This document shows positions 33,180 to 45,339 of a stretch of DNA of 64,000 nt, in pieces. The stretch is from Liolophura sinensis. Lineage: Eukaryota > Mollusca > Polyplacophora > Chitonida > Chitonidae. The notes beneath the pieces are model-generated. The model made no database searches. It was not told the origin of the DNA and worked only from the letters and a program-made list of their open reading frames with translations. Numbering within the stretch: position 1 is the first letter of the stretch; each line of letters starts with the position of its first letter. The position numbers were made by a program, and so were the translations under genes. The stretch is from positions 28,670,628-28,734,627 of the forward strand of contig NC_088305.1 in NCBI RefSeq assembly GCF_032854445.1, given 5' to 3'.

Positions 33180-35680
33180 GTTAGAACATGCAGTAGTTGT
33201 AATACCGAACTGAATGCATCGGATATTTAAATTAATGAAATTAGAATTAAAACAAAACATCACTGGAATTTGTTCAAAGTAAGATCATGTGTTTACGAAA
33301 CTCATTGTTAACACAGCACTTTCAGCAGGGTTGCTTACAGCCGACAGCCTGACCGCCGTCGTTTGAAGCAAACATTCTTCATCATGGAGTTAGATATCAA
33401 TTAAAATAACTGTAATGGTTTTGTTTTCTTAGACCGTTCAGTTATTAGACAGTCGTGACTATGATCTGGTAAACTACCGTCGTGCGCATGTCCGTATTAA
33501 CGTCTAAACTCAACAAAACATAGCGTTCAATCATTCAGAAGGACAGGGATGCCGTTTGATTATATGTATTTTGTATTATGCACTGTGTATCGTGACTAAG
33601 TGTCTCCGGCCATTCTTCGCCTATTGGCATGGGGGTGTTATAGCATATTTCTTTTAGAAAACTGCCTATATTCAGCTGTCTGTAAAATCCGTCATACTAG
33701 ATGCCATACATGCTTTTAGTCAGTGACACGTAACAACACAAGCTGTATACATTGATATCTTTGAAGTTTATATTCTTGTGAGAAGAGTGAAGTTAGGATA
33801 CTTTTTGTACTTCGTGATGTTGAGGTCCATAAGCTCGCTTTCAACAGCAAGAACCAATTGCCTCGGGTGAAGTCATAGTTATTATAAAAACAGCGACATG
33901 CTCGGTATTGAGCTTAGTTCAACATGTTTTGAAGGAAAGTGTCACCAGTTACCTCGATTGCTGTCGACTTTACTGTAAACCCTGTTTATGACACTGCCAT
34001 ATTTGAAATCGTTCGCACGTTTTAACATAACATAACATTAATAAATGAATTTTACTTCATTGTAGCCTGTATGACCGATCTCACAGCAGTATAGTTCCAC
34101 ATATGAATATTAGGAAATTAAAGTGATGTATTCCCAGAGTTATTTCCAGAGACAGTAGTGTAGGCTGTGTGCTTGCATGGGGTTATTCAAACCGCTTGTT
34201 GGTGCAGCCATTGTAAGACAAATTACCTCCAAGGCCATTGTCCAGCATGCAACATGTTTCTGAATAATTATGACGTCATTCGAGGCAATGAGCTCTTGGT
34301 GTCGAAACTAAGCCTGTGGACTTTAACATTATGAATTAGAAAAAGGATTCTAACTGCATTTTCTTTGTAATAAAATGGACGCCCAACGTATCAATGTGTA
34401 CAGCTTGTGTTGTTAAGTGACACTGACTGAAGGCAATTTTGGTAGCGTGTATGACCGATTTTGCAGACTGCTGAATGTAACCGACTCTCTAAAAGAAATG
34501 AACTATAATGGGTTTTCATATTAATATCAAAGTAAAATGAATCTTCAGATTTGCCAAGGAGACATCCTTAGTGGATTGAGAAGTTGTTCATTTACAAATC
34601 ATTGTAAGTGATTGACCATCCTGGTTCTTTGGCATGCAATGCCCTATCAGTATTTCCTCACAGATAACAGCAAGTCTCCTCAGAAGAAGAACTTTTAAAG
34701 AGACGTTGCGTCGTATCTTACTTTTGCTGGTAATAGATAGGCCTTGTTCCAGAAACTTTGCTACTTCGAGTACATTTTGATTGATTATAAAACGATATTT
34801 CGCAGTGGACATAGTCTTTGAAAAAATAACACAATAGCATTTTTGCGTGTTTGTTCGAGTAATTAGCTTAATTGGAAGGCAAAACAAAAGCGTTTGCCGT
34901 TACGAACGATTCCTTTTTTTCAAACTCTAACTCGCAGTCACGGAACATTATGCAATAACAATATAACAAATCATACACAAGAATAGTAAGGACCTGCGAT
35001 TTTTGCTGAACTAATGGGTTTTCTTTGGTAATAGATAACGTTAAGCACGGAAGAGGTGTTGGCAGCTCACCACTGGCTTTCAACCCCGGAGCCATAAGTA
35101 ATCAGTCGTTTTTTCATACATGCGTTGGTTTCCGAATTCCGGGCCTTCATCGCTCTCTGTGCTTTTGTGGCAATAAGCATTTGACAGTGCTCGTTGGGCT
35201 GTTAAAACTAGCCTTACATTGCCTTCCTTTAAAAACGTAACTTGCTGTACAGATGAAAATGTGTGCGGCACACACACGGAGAATCTTTCTTGCTACTTGC
35301 CAAAGGTTCAGTTTCTTCTTCCAGTGAAAAAGTGAAATGATTTTGATTTGGACGTCAAACCCCAATTAAACAATTAAATTAATAAATACTTACCTGTAAG
35401 CCAGTACACAACATTGTAATGAGTAGTTGCTATATTAGACTGACGACTGTTGATTTTAAGAACTGTCAGGGCCTGCTTTGGGTTTGATCCCGAGATGTTT
35501 GGCTTGCAGGCCAGAAACCCTACCCAATCAGCCATCGGCTGCCATAGTTTATAGTCTGCATGTTAAAGCCACTTTCCCACGTTGCAATTGTCGAGTTGAA
35601 ACTTTGAATCAGGCTACTTCAATGAAAATAAGAATTTCGCTACTTCATGCCATTGTAGTCTTCGACAAATTTAACGTCAT
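33180..35680. other. Mostly unique intergenic sequence
   Basis: Contains a weak SINE-A 3' relic near 33352-33400 (gaccgccgtcgtttgaagca) and a short repeated phrase (cctgtatgaccgat.t at 34065, cgtgtatgaccgattt at 34445). Open frames up to 99 codons without recognisable domains. Confidence 0.35.
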
Positions 35681-35684
35681 ATTC

Positions 35685-35800
35685 AGGGAATTTGCACTTA
35701 TACGACGCTGGTCAGTTTTACGGGTGGAGGAAACCGGAGTGGCAGGCGAAGACAATCGACCTCCAAGTGTAATGGCAAACCTTCCCAAGTGTGACGTACA
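35685..35800 (-). mobile_element. Highly diverged SINE-A relic
   Basis: tttgcacttatacgacgctg, gtcagttttacgggtggagg, aaaccgg, then aaaccttcccaagtgtgacg keep the order of the antisense SINE-A body. Confidence 0.55.
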
Positions 35801-35804
35801 GATA

Positions 35805-36104
35805 TACACACACAATACTGGCGGAAGAGTAGTTGTCTTCAAGGAACAGTAGACTGCCCAGATGGTAGCATTGTAAATCTAGCTCACATATGTCATATAG
35901 TATTACTAGCCTACTAGTAATATAACGGAGATCTTAGTGTTTATTAAGCTCCTCCAGCTGAACATCGTCAACCGCTCATCATTAACAAGGCCTCAATTGA
36001 CACTTAACTCCCTGCCCAAGGCCGCACATCCTTCTAGCGACTTATCACAGATGTACCGGACAGAAGTGGTCATCAGTATTCTATAATGCAGGGAAGATTT
36101 TTTT
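35805..36104. other. Spacer, no supported feature
   Basis: Nothing recognised between the SINE-A relic and the D block. Confidence 0.4.
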
Positions 36105-36990
36105 AGGTATGTCTTTAATATTGTATTCCTGCATAAACCCGGAATCTGCTGGTGGACTAAGCATCACCGAGGCCTGGTCCCTTTGCATTGTTTTAATGTG
36201 ATTGTATGCTAAATGTGATGACAGCACAGCGTTTTGAGTATTTCTAGACCAGTGACGTCTAATAAATTGCAACTAACACGACATTTCTTCATCCAAATTC
36301 TGCTTAAACCATTATTTGAAAGGACGTGCACGTTGCCACTTTTTAGGCAAGTACATGAACAGTTTGAATGAAACCCTGACTGAAACCCTGACTGAGGTAA
36401 ATTGACAACAGAAGGTATTTCAGCGATTACGTGTGAGTATTTGCCAGCTATCACACTGTCGTCACCGCTCTGATTTTACTCTCCATACTGTACGTCTTTA
36501 ATTATTTTGTATACCTGTATAAAGCAGGGTTTTACTGGTGAACTAAGCACCCACGGGGACAGGTCCCCTTGCATTATTTTAATGTGGTTATGTTTTAAAT
36601 GTGATAACACAGCATTTTGAGTAATTCTAGACCAGTGACATGTAATAAATTGCAGTTAACACTACAGTTTTTTTTTACCTAATTCTGCTTAAGCCATGGA
36701 GCTAGGGGGCGGACAAATTGCCACCATTTATGCATTTACGTGAACAGTCAGAATAAAACCCTGACTGACGTTAATTGACAAGAGGCCGTATTTCACCGGA
36801 TATGTCTGACAATTTGTCACTTATCACGCTGTTGCCATTCCTCTTACTTTGCTCCCTATGCTGTAGCGATATTTCACCGGATATGTCTGACAATTTGTCA
36901 TTTATCACGCTGTCGCCATTCCTCTTACTTTGCTCCCTATACTGTAGCCGTATTTCACCGGTTATGTCTGAGAATGGGTCATCTATCAAA
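36105..36990 (+). repeat. Repeat D block: two long units then three short core units
   Basis: Two long units follow each other about 383 bp apart (gaccagtgacgtctaataaa at 36247, gaccagtgacatgtaataaa at 36630). The second is followed by three copies of an 81-bp core (tatttcaccggatatgtctg, acaatttgtcacttatcacg, ctttgctccctatgctgtag). So the long unit is one core plus a roughly 300-bp arm, and the core can amplify alone. A 126-codon frame across the cores follows from the 81-bp period. Confidence 0.92.
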
Positions 36991-36994
36991 CCGT

Positions 36995-37295
36995 CACCAT
37001 TTTTTATCCATTTCAAAGCAGGCAATGCCTCTGAGGAGACCTTTTATTCCATAGGGGAACAGAGTTCATCGCAATCTACTCAGCGGTTTTCGTGGTTTGA
37101 TTTATTTTACATGTTGTTTTCATTGTGTGTATTTGTTCTGACCATCATGATGTAAATGAGGGTGAAAAAACCACAACTCGGTGAGTATGGTGACCCGGTT
37201 TTAGTTATTCGGCACACGAAGTGCGACATCTCGCTGTCGGCGGCTCTCATGTGACAAATTGCAGTCTTACGTTACACGACCAAGTCCTCGCCTAA
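36995..37295. other. Spacer, no supported feature
   Basis: Nothing recognised. Confidence 0.4.
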
Positions 37296-37298
37296 GAA

Positions 37299-37541
37299 GA
37301 CTAAAAAGTAATGAGTTAATTTAACAGAAAGTCTATTGTCTGAGTGATGCTAGAATGTATTCTGTTATTATAGCATAGTGCTGCATCATATTCAACACAA
37401 TATCCTGTTAGTCTATGTTGAATTTATAGAACATACGTGTTATATTCAACAGAACAATCCGTTGCAACAGCAGAATACATTCCAGCATCACTCAGAGAAC
37501 AAAATTTCTGTTAAAATTAACCGATTAATTTTTTGAGTGTA
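37299..37541. mobile_element. Palindromic MITE F
   Basis: Terminal inverted repeats of about 65 bp. Left: gagttaatttaacagaaagt...tctgagtgatgctagaatgt. Right, read in reverse: ggttaattttaacagaaatt...tctgagtgatgctggaatgt. No coding frame. Only copy in the window. Target-site duplication unclear (possibly TA). Confidence 0.85.
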
Positions 37542-37544
37542 GTA

Positions 37545-38090
37545 TGTAAGAATGTTACTGTTTGGATGTTTGATTCTAAGCCCAAATTTTAATAGTCACA
37601 TTTGCAATTTGTAGCAGTCTTTCAAGTGTGTTGCGCAAGTGCGAAACCAATTTGAGCGAAACCAATAAAGTTTGCATTTTAATATTAGAACTCTTCACCT
37701 TGAGGAGAACCAGAAAGGTGTCTTTTATGTGGAGCTTTGAAAGCCAAGATCAGACGTAAAACTCTGAACACTACAGACCGTGTTTCTTTGTTGCCAGCCC
37801 AAGGCGTTGGTAATACGCGAGACATGAAAGCGTCCAAGTTTTAAACGAAGCCTTACAACTTTACCATACGCCATTACCATTATATGCCCGTTTACAAACC
37901 TGCAAAGAAAGAGTTCCGCTCTGTCCAAAATTACTTGCCTAAAAATTCAATTTCGTATTATTTTGACGCCTTTCATACTTTAACCTATACGCGTAATATT
38001 CATTTCATCTGAGTTTTCATTTTGATCTGACTTATATGCCGTGAACTTGGTTTATGTGTGGAGGGAAATACAACAAGTCTGGACAATCAT
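37545..38090. other. Intergenic, no supported feature
   Basis: Nothing recognised. Confidence 0.4.
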
Positions 38091-38094
38091 TTAT

Positions 38095-38190
38095 TTTTTA
38101 CGACCGTTTGCCGTACTCAAGAATATTTCACTTATACGATGGCAGTCAGCACTATGGTGGGAGGTAGCCCGACAAAGCCTGAGACAAACA
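38095..38190 (-). mobile_element. SINE-A fragment
   Basis: ttgccgtactcaagaatatt, tcacttatacgatggcagtc and cactatggtgggagg match the antisense body. The tail and head are lost. Confidence 0.88.
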
Positions 38191-38194
38191 GGCC

Positions 38195-38735
38195 CTCTTA
38201 TTCCACCCACCCCCGTAGAGTGAAGGGGGAATCTTGGTGCCATGCTGTCTCCGGCTGGCGACCGTTTTCTTTATGAATGCGCGTATCAAATCTTAATCAT
38301 TACCTCCCTTTACCATTTCATAAATATGGATCTAGACTTTTTCCTTGAGATGTCCATCAAGCAGCGTACAAGAAAGGGCCCACTTTGACGTGTCGCACTG
38401 GCATGTCCGTATCATAAATTCGGTCAAGAAGATATAAACCAGAAATAAACCCAAAGAAACCGGTTGGAGGCCTCCATTTCAACAGATCATTAGACTGGCA
38501 CTGTACAACTGGTGCTTCCTCAGCGTGACATTATTCCATGACAAAAAGACGTCATGATGATAGGAAGCAGACCACACAGGTTTCCATGTCCGGTCTTCCT
38601 TCACCAGCAGGAGCTGTCTAGCATACTTTAATCATCACTCAACATGTTTTCTACGTGTGACACTCTTATAACGCACATCTTAAAACATCAATAAGACGCA
38701 TGTGAAAGGCTGTAAATATGTTATTACAGCATCTC
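38195..38735. other. Intergenic, no supported feature
   Basis: Nothing recognised. Confidence 0.4.
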
Positions 38736-38739
38736 GAAA

Positions 38740-39140
38740 TATCATATGGTCGTGTGTTTCCCTCGGGCTCTTCCGGGTTTCCACCCACTATATTTATATA
38801 TTTTATTTATTTCATTGGCGTTTTACGCCGTACTCAAGAATATTTCACTTACACGACTGTGACCACCAGTATGGTGTGAGAAACCGGACAGAGGCGGTAG
38901 AAACCCACGGCCATCCGCAGGTTGCTGGAAGATCTTCCCACGTACGGCCGGAGAGGAAACCAGCATGAGCTGGACTTGAACTCACAGCGACCGCATTGGT
39001 GAGAGGCTCCTGGGCCATTATGCTGCGTTAACGCGCCAAGCTACAAAGCCACGGAGGCCCCTCCACCCACTATAATGCTGATAGCTGTTGTATAAGTGAA
39101 ATGTTCTTGAGTAGGGCTTCAAACACTAATTAAATAAATC
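38740..39140 (+). mobile_element. Older SINE-A copy split by a younger one
   Basis: The 5' piece (38740-38792: atggtcgtgtgtttccctcg to tccacccactata) continues after the inserted element at 39062 (tccacccactataatgctga, aagtgaaatgttcttgagta, AAAT tail near 39135). It is in sense orientation and more diverged than its guest. Confidence 0.92.
38793..39061 (-). mobile_element. Younger full-length SINE-A nested in an older copy
   Basis: Complete antisense element from an imperfect TTTA tail to ggaggcccc. Target-site duplication tccacccactata, 13 bp and perfect (38780-38792, 39062-39074), lies within the body of the older SINE-A. Confidence 0.96.
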
Positions 39141-39144
39141 AAAA

Positions 39145-39599
39145 TGTTATACACCATGTAATGTGTGCTTTAAAGTTACATCAGAATGCTAGACACTTCA
39201 TCATTTTCAATCTGGAACGCATCATTTAAAAGTGTTAATTTCACAAAATATAGCGTTAGATAAAAACATGTTCTGAATATTTTACTACATATTAGTATTT
39301 TCTGAATATATTGCTAAATAGTAATAATAATAATACTAGTACTGTTCTACCATTGTAAATGCATTCCCAATAATTTTATATTATTGAAGTTACATATAAC
39401 ATTTCGGTTTTTGTAGAGTTATATGGAGACGTTGCGGTATGTCCTTTAATTGTCCTCAGAGTGCACAGATAAAATGAATTCTGCATCTACCAACGAGTTC
39501 TTACAAATCAGCCTGTGCTATTATGTGACGTGAAAAACAAAAATATCTAACATTTCAAACTCAGGTAAGATCATCAAAAAAATACAGCGTGTGTAGCGA
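39145..39599. other. Intergenic, no supported feature
   Basis: AT-rich, nothing recognised. Confidence 0.4.
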
Positions 39600-39935
39600 A
39601 ATCACCCACTTAAACAACAGAGCCAGCATGTTGTCTGTAGCAAAAACACCGAAATATAGACCTCGCAGTCATCCAGCCGTCAAACCAGCAAACACGACAG
39701 GATCAATCAGTCGTCTGTTGCAAGATAAATGAGATGCATGTAGACGACCGAGCCAGTGTTTCATCTTGAGCACGATTCCGGACTTAGGCGACAGAGACAG
39801 CTTGCTTCCCACAGCAAGACCACCGTTATAGACGACAGGATTGCCCTGTAATCTGCTGCTAGACATGGGAGTTAGACAGATGACACGGACAGCCTGTCGT
39901 TTGCAGCGAGACCGTCGAATTAGGAAACACATTCA
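39600..39935. repeat. Degenerate ~44-bp minisatellite
   Basis: About seven diverged units that each repeat the pattern gagccagc.tgt...gcagcaagaccaccg...tagacgac. Clearest at 39745-39910. G+C is higher than in the surroundings. Confidence 0.7.
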
Positions 39936-39956
39936 GCCAAATCTTGTTCAGGTTCC

Positions 39957-40220
39957 TAAGGCCTCGATGACCGAGTGTTTAGCATGCCAGTGCAGCATAA
40001 TAACTCGGGAACTTCTCACCGTGCGATCACTGAGTTCAAACCCAGCTCATGCTGACTTCCTCTCCAGTCGCTCATGAGAAGGTCTTCAGCAACCTTCGGA
40101 TGGTCGTGTGTTTCCCCTCCGGGCTCAGCCCGGTTTTCTCCAACCATATATGCTGGCCGTCGTCGCATAAGTGAAATATTCTTGAGTACGGCGTAAAACA
40201 CCATTAAAAAAATAAATAAT
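39957..40220 (+). mobile_element. Full-length diverged SINE-A, sense
   Basis: The head (aaggcctcgatgaccgagtg, then gagttcaaacccagctcatg with a B-box-like gttcaaacc) is followed by the body (ctcatgagaaggtcttcagc, ggatggtcgtgtgtttcccc, tgctggccgtcgtcgcataa) and the tail (gtacggcgtaaaacaccatt). The head has diverged so far that Pol III promoter activity is doubtful. Confidence 0.93.
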
Positions 40221-40224
40221 AATT

Positions 40225-41110
40225 TCATGCGCCACCTGATAAATACTTCCAAAAAAAGTCCTTTTTGTTCGCGGAAAGGCTATATCTACCGTTGGCTTCT
40301 TTTCAGAATCGTTAAAATAAAGATGTAATTGAGCTGTATAATTATTTCCTGGCTTTCGGTAATGGAAAATCATATCACAGGTGCAATCCTCTCTATCCAT
40401 TGGGTATAGCGTGCGCCATGTCGTTCCAACATCGTCGCTGATATCGACATGTTAATTTAGCTAATGAAACAAGGCTGGAGTGAATGCTGTCTGTAGTTGA
40501 TCTAGAAACTGATGGATATTTCTCTTGCATTTAATCAGTATTATTTGCTGTTCACATATCATTTTTTATATATTCCTCTGGAAACTGTAGTATCAGTTGC
40601 TCTAGAGATGCGTCTTGAGAAAATCGACAGGGTTTATGAGGGATATATGAATGTTCGACTTGACGCTAAGATTTAAAATTCGATGCTTTGCCTACAATAT
40701 AAAATAATACGCCAGAGGGCGGAAATGGAAGGATAGACAGTTAATGAGTTAGCGTCCATTGACACAGCGTTAATCTCCACTCAGATACAGGGTCTGCACG
40801 AAAAAAAAATCAAATAGGGCTGCAAATGTGCCCCTCAAACGCCGCGATAAGCGTAAGCAAAACATGAAGGACCGGTACAGAAAATGGGCCAGGGAAGTAT
40901 TGGTATACGTGCGTAATTGCCTGTCTTCAACACGCTTATCATCGGTGCCTTAACGTTTTTATACCTTTTTTTCTGATTGAGGAGTTCCCGTTCTTGTCCA
41001 AATCTAGGTCTTTGATAGGTCGTAAAACAAACACACGCCACAGAGATTTGATATTATGACACTTATGATTCTTTGAAAAACCTACGTAACCAACAAAGTA
41101 AGTTCGTTGT
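40225..41110. other. Intergenic, no supported feature
   Basis: A short phrase (gaatgttcgacttgacgcta near 40647) recalls the edge of family C. Otherwise nothing recognised. Confidence 0.4.
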
Positions 41111-41114
41111 AAAT

Positions 41115-41215
41115 ATTTATTTAATTGGTGCATTGCACGGAACAAATGAATATTTCACTTATACGACATTAGACAGCATTATGGTGGGAGAGAACCCAGC
41201 AGAACCCCCGGGCTA
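41115..41215 (-). mobile_element. SINE-A fragment
   Basis: atttatttaattggtgcatt, then gaatatttcacttatacgac, gcattatggtgggagagaac and a truncated end near cccccgggctaaacc. Confidence 0.88.
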
Positions 41216-41219
41216 AACC

Positions 41220-41809
41220 CCGCTGTAAATATAATTCCCTGTCGTATAAGTTGTAAGACATATCTTAGAAACAGCCTCCGCAATCTTATGCAGTTCCATT
41301 TTCTATAATAGAAAAGACATGTTTTTTCCCTACACCCTTGATAACACATCCGAGTTTTAAATCGTAAGATTTGACTACTGGAGTGATCAAATTACCTGTA
41401 CCTGACCAAAAATGTTACACCATAAATCAAACTAGAGAAACCAATAGTAGGGGGGATTCGAAAAATAGATGAGTGTCATTGCATTAAGATTGGGAATTAT
41501 CTCAAACGAGACGATGCGCAAGGCTATACATGTCTATACATTAGACACTGTAAGTTACAAAGTAGGTTGATTGGTTGGTTGGTTGAAATTAAGGGTGTCT
41601 CCAACTGAACGATGTACGTCGCAGTCAGTACAAGGATGTAGATGAAGCCATAAATAAATAAAGAAGATATAGGAGGAGTATAAACATGCAGTAAAACAAA
41701 TACCCTCTCCCCCCAAAGAAAAACATACAACAGTAACAAACTACAAAGTAAAAAAAACACATGCAATAAATAGACAGGTAACGTATTTAGATACATATAC
41801 ATGCACCAG
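41220..41809. other. Intergenic, no supported feature
   Basis: Contains a short (GGTT)n run near 41567-41585 and a 104-codon hydrophobic minus-strand frame of low complexity (41524-41838), not called as a gene. Confidence 0.4.
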
Positions 41810-41935
41810 AAAGGCACAAGATGACCAGGTACACGCAATCAATCAACCATAAAGCCACAAGATGACCAGGTACACGCATTCAATCAATCATAAAGGCACA
41901 AGATGACCACGTACACACAATCATTCAACCATGCT
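41810..41935. repeat. 41-bp tandem repeat, 3 copies
   Basis: cacaagatgaccaggtacac recurs at 41815, 41856 and 41897, exactly 41 bp apart, each followed by gca(a/t)tcaat and an ataaag or accat end. Confidence 0.92.
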
Positions 41936-41939
41936 TAAC

Positions 41940-42250
41940 AACAGCTTTGGCTTAAACATATTTTATTTAGTAATGGAACAAACTTAAGCTTTGAAAATTA
42001 GAAAAAACCGGGGTATCGTGTAACTGGAAATGTGATGTCTATTCCTGGAGAATTCCATGATATTCTCTATCCACTTGGCTGATTGCCAGCCGCCTTAACT
42101 TAAACATACGGTGTAAGCGAGTTCATGTGTATTAGTTCGATGGAGAGACTTCTTTGAATACCGTAGTTACATAATATATCAGGTAATAACTAAAAATGAG
42201 AGTTGCAAACTGATCACTTCCTTTGTAATATGAGCTCAGAACGAAAGCGT
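41940..42250. other. Spacer, no supported feature
   Basis: Nothing recognised. Confidence 0.4.
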
Positions 42251-42262
42251 CCAGAAGCTTTA

Positions 42263-42414
42263 TTTATTTATTTATTTGATTGGTGTTTTACGCCGTACTC
42301 AAGAATGTTTCACATATACGACGGCGGCCAGAATTATGGTGGGAGGAAACCGGGCAGAACCTGGTGGAAACCCACGACCTTCCGCAGGTTACTGGAAAAC
42401 CTTCCCACGTACGC
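42263..42414 (-). mobile_element. Head-less SINE-A with perfect 12-bp TSD
   Basis: Antisense TTTA tail, gattggtgttttacgccgta, full body to accttcccacgtacgc, then stops. No tRNA-like head is present. The direct repeat ccagaagcttta (42251-42262, 42415-42426) flanks it exactly, so it inserted in this short form and was not later cut. Low divergence indicates a recent event. Confidence 0.96.
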
Positions 42415-42426
42415 CCAGAAGCTTTA

Positions 42427-44195
42427 AGAACCCGATGTGTATAACGATCGGAGCGAGACATATTTACTTGCATGACTCGCACGATTACCTATGTTGAAGA
42501 GTATCAAGTTGACTCTTTTCATGTCTGAGGTTAATTTCACAGACTGGACTTGGACAGAAAACCCCAGTGGTCTATACAGCCACATGTTTACTCCATAAGT
42601 TAACTCGATGGATATCAGATGACGTCGCCAGTGGAATGGAAAATTGATCTGTTCCGCGTGGTTTAAACACGTATGGCCTGTTGTCGTCAAACTGTGTCAT
42701 TCGACGGCAAAGTCCAATAGAATTCCCACTATTACAAACCCCATATTTAACTAACTAACCATGTCTGACAGGGAAGTCTAATGCGAAAGAGTACCAGGAA
42801 GAAACGAAACATTGTTTTTATCATGTTGCTGTGATCGATACATGGTTTTCAAATGCGCGTTAGAACAAATGATCTTAAAGGCAGATGTATTCATCGTAAA
42901 GGACTAGTTTCAGCTTCAGCTAAACATGTTATACAGCTGATTACGCTTTACTCAGGCGTATTTATAACCCAAATACCGTCAATGATACATTAGACTTCAA
43001 ACATTCATTCATTTAATTATGAATGAATTTCACAATTTGAAAGATATACTAGCGTTTCGTCCGGATTTGTATGTGGAGAGCAAATAACTGGCAAACTATC
43101 CCCACACGTAATGCAGCCTTATATCCACACAGGTGAGTTCAACAGTTATGGCAACGTAACGTACGTCGTGCGAGCAGACCTAAGCCGATTATTGCCGACT
43201 AAGAACTTGCCTGAATCCCAGAGAATGGCAAAGGTGGAAATTCCACTTATGTTAATGGTAAGCGTGAGTTTACAGGCCTATGCGTAGACCAATTATGAGT
43301 TTGTACTGTTACCTTATATCAAGATGAATTGTTTGAGCAGTTTGTTGCCACGTATGTTCCAGAAGAATAAAACAGGCAAGCTGTTCTAGACCATTGTGTA
43401 TTTGTATTTCTCATAATATTAAACAGGTTTTAGAAATGTACATAACCATTAACGATCTCCGCATTAATTATTCTGCCTTTCCATTAGACGGCGTCAGACG
43501 AATTCGCTCATGCCATTGGTCCGCTACAGACTCAAGGTTGACATACACCAGGTCTTGTTGATTGTTATCCTCTACACGCGATCCTGTAGTCTCCGGGGAA
43601 TCACCAAGAATTAGAAAGCCATATACCGATAATTTTTCAGCAAGTCATGGTAATATGGTTACATTTGAGACGTTTTGCCCGAGGGATACGCCATTGTTTT
43701 GATCTATAATCTGTTTTCCCCTTTGATCCCTGTTAACCAGAGACCTCTAGCTTCCTTATAATCACCAATATATGGGCGTTAGATTACATGTACCCAGTTG
43801 AAGGGATGGGTGGTTGTTTTGAGCAGCTTTTATTGTTCCTGATGATAATTTGTTTTGATGGATGTTTCATTCTAGTGATTGATGTGCGCCATGCCTAGAT
43901 GTAAGTCCTTACCACACGTTTTTGTCACCGACTATGAGTGTCGGCAACAAAATAGAGAATTTAACCTTGTTTCAAGTCGAGACAGAAATTTGTTGTTTGT
44001 CTTTGCATTGTGGCAGTATTATTTAATTACTGATAAATAAAACTTGCAGTTCATAGCCGTTCATAAAATTTTCACTTATTCGATTGGGGTCTGTCTTTTG
44101 AATAGAAGACACCAGAGTACTCCACAGGCAGGTATAACCAGTAACCTTTGGCAAGTCCCTGCCGAACTTTCTTACATAAAATACAAACATGCATA
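42427..44195. other. Intergenic, no supported feature
   Basis: Unique-looking sequence with no repeat or coding signature recognised. Confidence 0.4.
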
Positions 44196-44370
44196 CCATA
44201 TGGTCGTGGGTTTCCCCCGGGCTCTGCCCGGTTTTCTCCCGCCATAATGCTGGCCGCCGTCGTATAGGTGAAATATTCTTGAGTACGGCGTAAAACACCA
44301 ATCAAATAATTAAATAAATAAATAAATAAAATACATGAATAAAAAAAATAAAATAAATGAATAAATAACC
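44196..44370 (+). mobile_element. Head-less SINE-A 3' part with long tail
   Basis: ggtcgtgggtttcccccggg, ccataatgctggccgccgtc, ggtgaaatattcttgagtac and ggcgtaaaacaccaatcaaa, followed by a long AAAT/AATG-rich tail. Body nearly identical to consensus. No clear target-site duplication. Confidence 0.93.
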
Positions 44371-44374
44371 CCAT

Positions 44375-45339
44375 GGACAGTGGGAGCGAGGGAATTGTAG
44401 AACGATTAACGTGGAAGTCCATAGATGCGTCATTTTATATTAATCTCGGTTGCCTGAAAATTACCCTTATCTAAGAGGATTTGAGCCGCCATCTGAAACC
44501 CAATCGCTGATTAAACTCTGCATGATTTTTTTCATATTTGGACTCGACAAACTCCAAAATACGTTAAGCGCCGGTTTTAATGACGCACATGACATTCTTT
44601 TGTCGGAAACGTTGACAAAGATGGTTTTTATCTTCGGAAATGAACTGTGTTGCCATTGTAATTATCTTACAAGTTACAAGCTCATCTTAAGAGAAATTAA
44701 ATTCAACGTAGATCCCCGAAGACAGTTGTGTTATAAAACGTCACTCAATTAAGCTTTCAGAAAATGATGATTTGTTGTATAAAATGACCGTTGTGGCCCC
44801 AGAGGCAATATTATGAAATCTCTTAAAGCGGTCTGGTCTAACCGACTCGATGTACTTATCGATTCCTGGACCTCTTCCGGCCATATCAACCTCTCTCCCT
44901 GTTATATAATTTCTACTTTGTTAAGATGTTATTATCTTTAAACTCCTTTAACAAGAAAGCTAAACTGATTGCAGGTAGAGTAAAGCCATACAACTTTACA
45001 TCATAAATCTGTCAATAACCCACGTCAACAGTTTTCAATAATGCCAACAAAAACAAAGTCATAAAGTATCCAAAGGGTTAAAGTGATGTCTGTTTTGATA
45101 ATAGAGTAGAGCCATTGCGGGTTCCATAGTTACAGAGTTCTTGAAGTTGGCTCTTGGTTTACTTATTTAATTCTTTCAGTGGTGTTAAACGCTGTTATTC
45201 AACACCCAGTAAGGATGTATGACTATGGGTTGATGAACTGACTGAGTGATTGGTTGATGTTTAACGCCATGCTCAAAATCTTCCTACTGATATGACGGAG
45301 TGAATCATCGAATATCGACAGGTTCCTGACAATACTATA
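44375..45339. other. Intergenic with possible SINE-A relics
   Basis: A 100-codon plus-strand frame (44450-44752) has no recognisable domain. Near 45247-45315, gattggttgatgtttaacgc and gatatgacggagtgaat may be an old SINE-A tail and body. Confidence 0.35.
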
